DNA of 64,000 bases, from the NCBI RefSeq assembly GCF_041679265.1, contig NZ_JBGFSM010000013.1:71837-135836 (forward strand), given 5' to 3'. Shown here one piece after another: positions 57,826-64,000 of the stretch. The notes beneath the pieces were generated by a model that saw only the letters and a list, made by a program, of their open reading frames with translations, was not told where the DNA came from and made no database searches. Position 1 is the stretch's first letter. Each line of letters starts with the position of its first letter. The position numbers and the translations under genes were made by a program. The DNA is from Autumnicola sp041679265 (GTDB lineage: Bacteria > Bacteroidota > Bacteroidia > Flavobacteriales > Flavobacteriaceae).

Positions 57826-58890
57826 TTATCCGTTTTTTTCCAGTTCCTGCATGGTGTCTACCAGTACCTTAACACTTTCTAAAGGAAGCGCGTTATACAT
57901 AGAGGCCCTGTAACCTCCAACGCTACGATGCCCACTAAGCCCATTGATGCCGGCATTTTTCCAGAGCTCATCAAATTTTTCCTTTAGTGCCTGGTCTGTA
58001 AGATTGAAAGTGGCGTTCATATGAGACCTATCTTCTATCTCGGCAAAACCTTTAAACAATGGATTCCTGTCAATTTCATTATAGATAAGCTCTGCTTTTT
58101 CCTTATTTTTTGTTTCCAGGGCTTTGATACCGCCCTCAGCTTTTAGCCAACGCAGGGTGAGCAGGGAAACATAGACAGCATAAACAGGTGGGGTATTAAA
58201 CATGCTGTCCTTTTCTATGTGCACCTTATAGCTCATCATGGAAGGAATCTGGCGGCTCACTTTCTCCAAAATATCTTCTTTAATAACTACCAAAGTAGCT
58301 CCCGCAGGACCCATGTTTTTTTGAGCTCCTGCATAAATCAAGTCGAATTTGGAAAAATCCAGATCCCGCGAGAAAATGTCACTGCTCATATCACAAACCA
58401 GGGGAATTCCTGTATGCGGAAAAGACTTCATTTGAGTTCCAAAAATGGTATTGTTGCTGGTGCAATGAAAATAATCGGCATCTTCAGGAATAGAATAATT
58501 TTTTGGAATATAACTGAAGTTTGTGTCTTTGGAAGAGGCAACTTCTATAACTTCTCCAAATAGTCTGGCTTCTTTTATGGCCTTAGAAGACCAGGTGCCG
58601 GTATTAAGATAAGCGGCTTTTCTGTTTAAGAAATTGTATGCTGTCATTAAAAACTGCATACTGGCCCCTCCATGCAGAAAGAGGGATTTATAGCCTTTAT
58701 TTTCAAGGTTTAAAAGTTCCAGGGCCAGTTCCCTTGCCTCTTCCATTACATTTACAAACGCGCTGCTACGATGGGAAATTTCTAATATTGAAAGGCTAGA
58801 ATTGTCAAAATCCAGCACTGCCTGCGAAGCCTGCTGGAAAACTTCCTGGGGAAGGATGCATGGTCCCGCGCTAAAATTGTGTTTTTTCAT
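57826..58890 (-). CDS. serC: Phosphoserine aminotransferase
   Basis: 354 residues, PLP-dependent transaminase in serine and pyridoxine synthesis. FSAGPCILPQEVF at the N-terminus, GGASMQFLM, and the Schiff-base Lys in LIYAGAQKNMGPAGATLVV. The C-terminal HRSVGGYRASMYNALPLE binds the substrate phosphate. A SerA-like gene follows immediately. A promoter could not be placed with confidence. Confidence 0.95.
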   Translation of the reverse strand: MKKHNFSAGPCILPQEVFQQASQAVLDFDNSSLSILEISHRSSAFVNVMEEARELALELLNLENKGYKSLFLHGGASMQFLMTAYNFLNRKAAYLNTGTWSSKAIKEARLFGEVIEVASSKDTNFSYIPKNYSIPEDADYFHCTSNNTIFGTQMKSFPHTGIPLVCDMSSDIFSRDLDFSKFDLIYAGAQKNMGPAGATLVVIKEDILEKVSRQIPSMMSYKVHIEKDSMFNTPPVYAVYVSLLTLRWLKAEGGIKALETKNKEKAELIYNEIDRNPLFKGFAEIEDRSHMNATFNLTDQALKEKFDELWKNAGINGLSGHRSVGGYRASMYNALPLESVKVLVDTMQELEKNG

Positions 58891-58968
58891 AAAAGGAAAT
58901 GCTTATTGATGCCTCACAAAGATGCTAAATTTTAAAAGGAATAACTATTTATAAAATCCAAATTTAGG

Positions 58969-60027
58969 CTAGAGGTTTAGGAGAAAATCCATGGTGTCCA
59001 CGTTATCTGCATAATCCCATAACTGCGGGTCTTGCGTTTTTCCAAATTTCACCTCATTTTCAGTGAAACCGCTTGCTACCACACACTGTAATTTATCCTT
59101 TTCCTGCTGAAGTTTTTGCTGCAGTTCTTCTTCAGAAGTATATTTTTCATAAAAAAGAGTGGCAATTGGGGAACCGAAGCTTTCATCTTCCTTTAAGATA
59201 AGAAAGCCGTTATCAAGCAATTTAAATTCGCTCATCAAATAAACCGCCTTATTGTAATCATAATTATTAGCGTACTTTGCATGATTTATAAGGTCTTTCC
59301 ACCTGTACATGGCCTGGAAAAAAAGGTCGAAATCATAATTTTCAGGGACATAAATTTTAGATACGTTCCTGCAACCCAAACCGTAATACCTAAAGATATC
59401 TTCGCTTAGTTCCTGAAGCTGTTCCATGCGTTCCCCTCCGCTAAGGATGGCTACGGAATTTCTGTTTTTCCTTATAATTCCCGGTTTATCCTTAAAGTAG
59501 TATTCAAAGTACCGGGAGGTATTATTGCTCCCCGTGGCAATTACCGCATCAAAATTTTGAAGTTTATCATCTGTAAACTGAATTAATTCTCCAAATTCCG
59601 GATTTAGAAAAACAAGGTATTCGGCTAACAGAGGCAACAATTGTTTATCGTTTCCAGATTGCTTTGCTAGAATCTTATTCCCAGACATCAGCACGCTTAA
59701 AAAATCGTGAAATCCCACCAGGGGTACGTTCCCGGCCATTATTACCGCCACAGTTTTAGGATTCCTGGTATTAATGGTATAACGGGAAAGCCATTTCTCA
59801 AGATTTCTGGGAGCAAGGGCCTGGCTCCATTGCTGAAGTGCAAAAACCACATTTTCCCGGGTAAACCAGCCATTATGATGAATGGCGGAATTAATCTTTT
59901 GATTCATTCTTTTGAAAAATTCTTCTTTTTCAGAACTTAATTCTGGTATTTCTTCAGTGAAAACCTGGAATTTCCCCATGAATTTTCCAAGTTCTGCAAA
60001 ATATGATTTTCTTTCGTGGAATGTCAT
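58969..60027 (-). CDS. LuxC-family acyl-CoA reductase
   Basis: 352 residues of the aldehyde-dehydrogenase-like LuxC family. Cofactor region VAVIMAGNVPLVGFHDFLSVL and the active-site Cys in YGLGCRNVSKIYV. LuxC-type enzymes reduce activated fatty acids to aldehydes. No luxA/luxB or luxE genes are nearby, so bioluminescence is unlikely and a fatty aldehyde or wax role is only a possibility. It is divergent from ferredoxin, which could supply electrons to some other partner. Confidence 0.88.
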   Translation of the reverse strand: MTFHERKSYFAELGKFMGKFQVFTEEIPELSSEKEEFFKRMNQKINSAIHHNGWFTRENVVFALQQWSQALAPRNLEKWLSRYTINTRNPKTVAVIMAGNVPLVGFHDFLSVLMSGNKILAKQSGNDKQLLPLLAEYLVFLNPEFGELIQFTDDKLQNFDAVIATGSNNTSRYFEYYFKDKPGIIRKNRNSVAILSGGERMEQLQELSEDIFRYYGLGCRNVSKIYVPENYDFDLFFQAMYRWKDLINHAKYANNYDYNKAVYLMSEFKLLDNGFLILKEDESFGSPIATLFYEKYTSEEELQQKLQQEKDKLQCVVASGFTENEVKFGKTQDPQLWDYADNVDTMDFLLNL

Positions 60028-60034
60028 GGCCTTA

Positions 60035-60066
60035 TTTGGTTATGAATTTGATTGACGTTAAATTTG
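60035..60066 (+). promoter_or_regulatory. Promoter of the ferredoxin gene
   Basis: TTTG (60035-60038), 20 bases, TAAATTTG (60059-60066). This is a good Bacteroidota promoter, about 90 bases ahead of the ferredoxin ATG. Confidence 0.65.
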
Positions 60067-60163
60067 TGCAGCGAAATTAAAATTTCCAAATGGGAAAAAC
60101 TATTGAATTTCCTAAAAGCTGTGGAGTTTTAGTTTATATTATAAATTACAAATAAAGAGAGCT

Positions 60164-60514
60164 ATGGCAATTGTAATAACTGATGAATGCATAAACTGTG
60201 GTGCCTGTGAACCGGAATGCCCAAACACCGCTATTTATGAGGGAGCAGATGACTGGAGATATGCAGACGGAACAGATTTGGAAGGGGATGTGGTGCTGCC
60301 AAACGGGAAAGCTGCGAATGCTGAAGAAGCACAGGAACCGGTAAGTGACGAGATCTATTATATTGTACCAGATAAATGTACTGAATGTAAAGGGTTTCAC
60401 GAAGAGCCGCAATGTGCTGCGGTTTGCCCTGTAGACTGTTGTGTTCCAGATGAAGACCATGTGGAAACCGAAGAAGAACTGCTGGCAAAACAGCGCTTCA
60501 TGCATGAGAGCTAA
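60164..60514 (+). CDS. 4Fe-4S dicluster ferredoxin
   Basis: 116 residues. Two cluster motifs: CINCGACEPECPN near the N-terminus and CTECKGFHEEPQCAAVCPVDCCVPD in the second half, the second with an insertion between Cys residues as in other Bacteroidota and Alvin-type ferredoxins. It carries electrons for unknown partners. It has its own promoter and terminator, so it is monocistronic, divergent from the LuxC-type gene. Confidence 0.95.
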   Translation: MAIVITDECINCGACEPECPNTAIYEGADDWRYADGTDLEGDVVLPNGKAANAEEAQEPVSDEIYYIVPDKCTECKGFHEEPQCAAVCPVDCCVPDEDHVETEEELLAKQRFMHES

Positions 60515-60536
60515 AATTTCCACATTTTAAAATTTA

Positions 60537-60570
60537 AAAGCCCGCTTCCAGAATGGAGCGGGCTTTTTTT
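60537..60570 (+). terminator. Terminator of the ferredoxin gene
   Basis: AAAGCCCGCT (60537-60546) with AGCGGGCTTT (60557-60566), the stem being extended by TCCA/TGGA, then a T run to 60570. Confidence 0.9.
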
Positions 60571-60634
60571 ATACTGGTATTATATTGAAACTTAAATAGT
60601 ACTAGTCTTAGCAAAACATCAGATTGAATTTACC

Positions 60635-61516
60635 TTATGAGGTAACTGCATATTTTAATTCTGTACGATAAGCAGAAGGGGATTTGCCGGTGAATTTTTT
60701 GAATTGCTTGTTAAAATGGCTGAAGTTATTAAAACCACACTCAAAGCACACATCTGTGATACTCATTTGTTTTTCATGTAAGAGTTTTGCAGCATGCACC
60801 AGCCTGTATTCATTTACAAACTGGGTAAAGGTTTTCCCGGTGATCCTTTTAAAGTATCTGCAAAAAGCAGGGACCGTCATACTAACAATATCTGCTATTT
60901 CCTCAAGGCTTATGGAACGCCGGTATTCCTGTTTAACAAAGTTAAAAACCACATTAATCCGGTCATTATCCTGAAGTTCAGTTTCCAGTAGAAATCCGTG
61001 AGCGTTTAAGATGGTATAATTTTCGGCTTCTTCAAGTAATTTTAAAACATCTAAAAGGCCAAGCAGCCGGTAATAGGAGTTCATTTCTTTTAAAGCTTCT
61101 ATTTTTTTTCCAATTCCTCTTTTTGTTTCTCCATGAAACACGATGCCTTTTCTAGCACGGTTTATAAGTGCTTTAATGCCTTTCATTTCCGGAGTGTCAA
61201 AAAAACCTTCTCCCATAAAATCCTCTTTTAGCTGGATTACTGTCTCTGCTTCATGGGCAGTAAGGCTGTCTGTAAACCCGCAATGGGGCAGGTGAGGACC
61301 AATAAGAATAAGGTCTCCGTTACGATAGTAGGAAAGGTGGCTGCCAATCTGCCGCTTTCCAGTTCCTCCATTTACATATACCAGTTCAATTTCTGGATGA
61401 TAATGCCAGAAGGTATTACTGTTATTCTGATGGTCTTTATTATAAGTTTTATAAGTAATAGAGCTCCCAAAAGCAGGTTCTACTTTTTCGAAGGCTGGTT
61501 TAGATAATTTTTCCAT
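60635..61516 (-). CDS. AraC-family transcriptional regulator with cupin sensor domain
   Basis: About 293 residues. The N-terminal cupin-like effector domain has HYHPEIELVYVNGG and LILIGPHLPHCGF. The C-terminal double helix-turn-helix has SLEEIADIVSMTVPAFCRYFKRITG and SITDVCFECGFNNFSHFNKQFKKFTGKSPSAYR. Start at ATG 61516 (MEKLSKPAF) rather than 61573, as the longer form adds a non-conserved segment. It is divergent from the secreted protein gene. A sugar effector is possible given galM nearby. Confidence 0.92.
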   Translation of the reverse strand: MEKLSKPAFEKVEPAFGSSITYKTYNKDHQNNSNTFWHYHPEIELVYVNGGTGKRQIGSHLSYYRNGDLILIGPHLPHCGFTDSLTAHEAETVIQLKEDFMGEGFFDTPEMKGIKALINRARKGIVFHGETKRGIGKKIEALKEMNSYYRLLGLLDVLKLLEEAENYTILNAHGFLLETELQDNDRINVVFNFVKQEYRRSISLEEIADIVSMTVPAFCRYFKRITGKTFTQFVNEYRLVHAAKLLHEKQMSITDVCFECGFNNFSHFNKQFKKFTGKSPSAYRTELKYAVTS

Positions 61517-61570
61517 AACAACAATTTTTATTGAATATAATGTAATTCCATTTTCCCGCCAAGTTATGCA

Positions 61571-61578
61571 CAAAATTA
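61571..61578 (-). promoter_or_regulatory. -7 box of the AraC gene
   Basis: The minus strand reads TAATTTTG (TAnnTTTG). It lies 55 bases ahead of the preferred start and downstream of the 61573 alternative, which supports the shorter protein. No TTG element at the expected distance. Confidence 0.35.
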
Positions 61579-61666
61579 ACTAAAATATATAGTATTTAAA
61601 CCTAACAATTATTTTTGGGATTATCTAATGATAATTTAAAACATATTTGTGCATATTATGCATTTA

Positions 61667-61694
61667 TTGGATAGGGGATATCGGCGTATATTTG
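61667..61694 (+). promoter_or_regulatory. Promoter of the secreted two-domain protein
   Basis: TTG (61667-61669), 17 bases, TATATTTG (61687-61694). The transcript would have about 45 bases of leader. Confidence 0.6.
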
Positions 61695-61745
61695 TTTTAG
61701 TAATTATTAGTGAATTAACATTATTAACAATTAAAACTAAAAATT

Positions 61746-62327
61746 ATGAAGTACGTAGTTAAATTATTATTCGTTACGCTATTACTAGGTATTAGTTTTA
61801 ACGTTAAAGCAGCAGATGACCTGGCTGTAAAGGTAAAAGAGAAAACACTTCTTGTGGAAGTAGGAAACTCTTATGAAGAAGGAACATTATCTTTGCAGGA
61901 TGAACAGGGGAAAGTGCTTTTTAAGGATGGCCTTATGGAAGACGGATCTTACACGAAGTCACTCAACCTTGCTGATGCTCCACAGGGTGTATATTATCTT
62001 CAATTTGAAAACAAGTATCACATTTATACAAAAGTGATCACCAAAAATGAAGAAGGTATACATGTGGAGGAGAAAACCTCTGAAATTACTTTTAAACCTA
62101 CATTTAAAATAGAGGATAAAAAAGTAAGGTTTTCTTTAGCAAATCCTTCTGAAGGAGTGGCAAGAGTAAAAATTTACAATGCTCTTGGAGAATTAGTAGC
62201 CACTACAGAAGGTAAAGGAACTGTGGTTACAAAGACTATCGATTTTAAAAAGGTTCCTAATGGTGAATATACCATTGAAATTGATACCAAAAACAACCAT
62301 TTTATTAAAACTGTGAATTTTGGCTAA
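61746..62327 (+). CDS. Secreted protein with two sorting-domain-like beta-sandwich units
   Basis: 193 residues with a signal peptide (1-22, ending NVKA). Two similar beta-sandwich halves follow. The first, VEVGNSYEEGTLSLQDEQGKVLFKDG, ends in PQGVYYLQF. The second, VRFSLANPSEGVARVKIYNALGELVATTEG, ends in VPNGEYTIEIDT. These resemble the C-terminal sorting domains of type IX secretion cargo (Ig-like), used here as the whole protein. Function unknown. Strong promoter and terminator, so probably well expressed. Divergent from AraC. Confidence 0.82.
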   Translation: MKYVVKLLFVTLLLGISFNVKAADDLAVKVKEKTLLVEVGNSYEEGTLSLQDEQGKVLFKDGLMEDGSYTKSLNLADAPQGVYYLQFENKYHIYTKVITKNEEGIHVEEKTSEITFKPTFKIEDKKVRFSLANPSEGVARVKIYNALGELVATTEGKGTVVTKTIDFKKVPNGEYTIEIDTKNNHFIKTVNFG

Positions 62328-62354
62328 TTCTTAATTTGAAAATGGAGTTCAAGC

Positions 62355-62383
62355 AACGCCCGGCATACGCCGGGCGTTTTTTT
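62355..62383 (+). terminator. Strong terminator of the secreted protein gene
   Basis: AACGCCCGGC (62355-62364) pairs perfectly with GCCGGGCGTT (62369-62378), loop ATAC, then TTTTTTT to 62383. Confidence 0.95.
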
Positions 62384-62704
62384 CTTCAGGAGAACAAAGC
62401 CTGCCGGCATTTTTCGGTTTATTATAATGGCTAAAAATTTTCTACTGTAGGGTTACGAGTTTCTGCCCAAAGATTTTACAATACAAATTTTTAATTTTCA
62501 GGGGAATTACCTTCTAATTTAGCCAAACATTGCGTATAATCCTGAACAGTATCTTCTTTTAAGCTTTTAATTTTGATTAGATAATATCAAAATTTTACCG
62601 ATATTGCTGGAAAGTATTTTAGAAATTTAAATAAAAATTCAACTGGAATACCTTAAGATTCTTTCGCTGCTTTTGTTATAGCATAACGAATTAAATAAAT
62701 AGAC
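62384..62704. other. Intergenic gap before galM
   Basis: 321 AT-rich bases. No ORF or RNA gene is supported, and no exact TAnnTTTG box with a partner element was found for galM. Confidence 0.5.
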
Positions 62705-63883
62705 ATGAAATTCCAAATTAACCGCTCCTGGTTTGCCGTTGCCGGTCTTGCATTAGTTTTGCTGCAGTGCAGGAATCATAAAGAAGTTGAAAATAAACCT
62801 GCGGAAGCATCTGCTCAAAAGAAAGAAGTTGTGATTGAAAAATCAAATTATGGCACTACGCCAGAAGGGAAGACTATAGAGATTTACACACTTAACAATA
62901 CAAAAGGTATGGAAGTGCAGGTGATTACCTATGGCGGGCGTATTACCAAACTTACAGCACCAGATTTACAGGATAATTATGAAGATGTGGTATTAGGTTT
63001 TGATTCTCTGGCTTCTTATACCGGAGAAAATCCCTTTTTTGGAGCAATTATTGGCCGCTACGGAAACAGGATTGCAAATGGAAAATTTTCCCTTGATGGT
63101 GAAAATTACAGCATTCCTCTGAATAATGGGGAAAATGCTCTCCATGGTGGTGATAAGGGATTTGACAAAGTAGTCTGGAATGCAACTCCTGTGGAAGGAA
63201 AAAATGCTTTAAAGCTTACCTATACAAGTAAAAATATGGAAATGGGTTTTCCTGGCAATCTTAAAACTACTGTTACTTATACTCTTAATGATGATAATTC
63301 GCTGGATGTTAAGTATGAAGCCACTACCGATAAAAAAACCATTATCAACCTTACACAACATTCGTACTTTAACCTGTCTGGCGATTTTAGCAAATCTGTT
63401 TTAGACCATCTAGTTGAAATAAACGCAGATAAATTTATTCCGGTTACAGAGAGCCTCATTCCTACAGGAGAAATCAAGAGCGTTGAAGGTACACCCTTTG
63501 ATTTTCGTAAGGCTCATGCCATTGGAGAAAATATTGAAGCTGCAAATAATGAACAAATTAAAAGAGGTAATGGTTATGATCATTGCTGGGTTTTAAACGA
63601 ACAGGGAAGCGGGATTGGATTTGCTGCTTCAGCATATGATAAAGAGAGTGGCAGATACCTGGAAGTATTTACAGATGAACCGGGAATGCAATTTTATACA
63701 GGGAACTTTCTTGATGGCAGCTTACCTGCCAAAGGTGGAGGGACTTATGAAAAAAGAACCGGCTTTTGCTTTGAAACTCAACATTATCCCGATACTCCTA
63801 ATCAGGAAGGCTTTCCTTCAGTGGTGTTGGAACCTGGAGAGGAATATACTTCAAATACGAGCTTTAAATTTTCGGTTAAATAG
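62705..63883 (+). CDS. galM: Aldose 1-epimerase (mutarotase), lipoprotein
   Basis: 392 residues. Signal peptide with lipobox LVLLQC (Cys about residue 22), so an envelope location. The mature galactose mutarotase domain has GRYGNRIANGKFSLDG, NGENALHGGDKGFDKVVW, the catalytic His in NLTQHSYFNLSG and the C-terminal PSVVLEPGEEY with the Glu. It interconverts alpha and beta sugars. Bacteroidota commonly export this enzyme as a lipoprotein, next to sugar uptake genes. The right end of the window cuts off further context. Confidence 0.94.
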   Translation: MKFQINRSWFAVAGLALVLLQCRNHKEVENKPAEASAQKKEVVIEKSNYGTTPEGKTIEIYTLNNTKGMEVQVITYGGRITKLTAPDLQDNYEDVVLGFDSLASYTGENPFFGAIIGRYGNRIANGKFSLDGENYSIPLNNGENALHGGDKGFDKVVWNATPVEGKNALKLTYTSKNMEMGFPGNLKTTVTYTLNDDNSLDVKYEATTDKKTIINLTQHSYFNLSGDFSKSVLDHLVEINADKFIPVTESLIPTGEIKSVEGTPFDFRKAHAIGENIEAANNEQIKRGNGYDHCWVLNEQGSGIGFAASAYDKESGRYLEVFTDEPGMQFYTGNFLDGSLPAKGGGTYEKRTGFCFETQHYPDTPNQEGFPSVVLEPGEEYTSNTSFKFSVK

Positions 63884-63951
63884 CATAACTTTGGTTAGAA
63901 ATGCAATTCCTGGTTTTATAAACGGGACTATCTCAAAAACTGTGTAAGTAG

Positions 63952-63987
63952 AAAATATCGGGGTTTGCAAACCCCGATATTTTTTTA
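63952..63987 (+). terminator. Terminator of galM
   Basis: AAAATATCGGGGTTT (63952-63966) pairs perfectly with AAACCCCGATATTTT (63969-63983), then more T residues to 63987. Confidence 0.95.
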
Positions 63988-64000
63988 ATCTTGCCTGTAA

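Noticed and set aside
58969..60027. Bioluminescence operon
   Set aside because: Only a LuxC-type reductase is present; no luciferase or acyl-protein synthetase gene nearby.

Overview
The window is ordinary chromosome from a Bacteroidota bacterium, most likely a marine-type Flavobacteriaceae. The support is internal. Promoters follow the Bacteroidota pattern (a TTG or TTTG element, 17 to 21 bases, then TAnnTTTG). There is a PorX regulator of the type IX secretion system, an LpxC-FabZ fusion, a four-helix-bundle gene inside the his operon, and DUF6146- and QEGLA-type proteins. Base composition is AT-rich and even. I see no rRNA, tRNA, CRISPR array, prophage or transposase gene. The genus cannot be settled from the sequence alone.

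Layout. 1-2.4 kb: the end of a surface-polysaccharide locus (glycosyltransferase, flippase). 2.4-8.4 kb: a secreted Tyr/Ser/Arg-rich protein, a PIN toxin with a short overlapping partner, uvrA, and an ECF sigma factor followed by a 50-residue protein. 8.4-14.8 kb: nth, bcp, a small membrane-anchored protein, alanine dehydrogenase, a membrane protein overlapping a 48-residue secreted peptide, tsaE and porX. 14.9-21.5 kb: a co-directional run of an HD phosphohydrolase, lpxD, lpxC-fabZ, lpxA, efp, a second lpxD-like gene and a SnoaL-like gene (lipid A and fatty acid supply, translation of polyproline). 21.5-29.6 kb: a BlaI/M56 pair behind three operator dyads, sucD, fabG, a von Willebrand A membrane protein, a short-chain dehydrogenase and an SPFH protein.

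29.6-38.0 kb is a complete histidine operon (hisG, D, C, B, H, A, F, IE). It starts with a previously unmarked 19-codon leader peptide carrying five consecutive His codons. A transcription attenuator follows, with both terminator and antiterminator pairings readable in the sequence. The operon is peppered with small repeats: a REP-like sequence fused to the start of hisH, a four-helix-bundle gene bracketed by 17-base inverted repeats, and an 86-base tandem repeat ahead of hisA.

38.0-46 kb: GlcG/HbpS, pirin, NYN-LOTUS RNase, baeRF release-factor-like protein, DUF1853, a secreted haloperoxidase/PAP2 protein, an FkbM methyltransferase and truA. 46-51 kb: recQ, corA, a lactonase-type lipoprotein and a small lipoprotein. 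51-54.8 kb: a tight three-gene minus-strand operon of a DUF1704/QEGLA metallopeptidase, a glutathione-synthetase-like ATP-grasp ligase and an AstE/AspA-type deacylase. 55-60.5 kb: small lipoproteins, DUF937, a diverged SerA-like dehydrogenase that lacks the catalytic His, serC, a LuxC-type acyl-CoA reductase and a divergent ferredoxin. 60.6-64 kb: an AraC regulator, a secreted two-domain protein and a lipoprotein aldose 1-epimerase ending in a strong terminator.

The most rewarding observations are the his attenuator, the repeat-driven remodelling of the his operon, the triple BlaI operator, the DUF1704/ATP-grasp/AstE operon, and the SerA-like protein with altered active-site residues.
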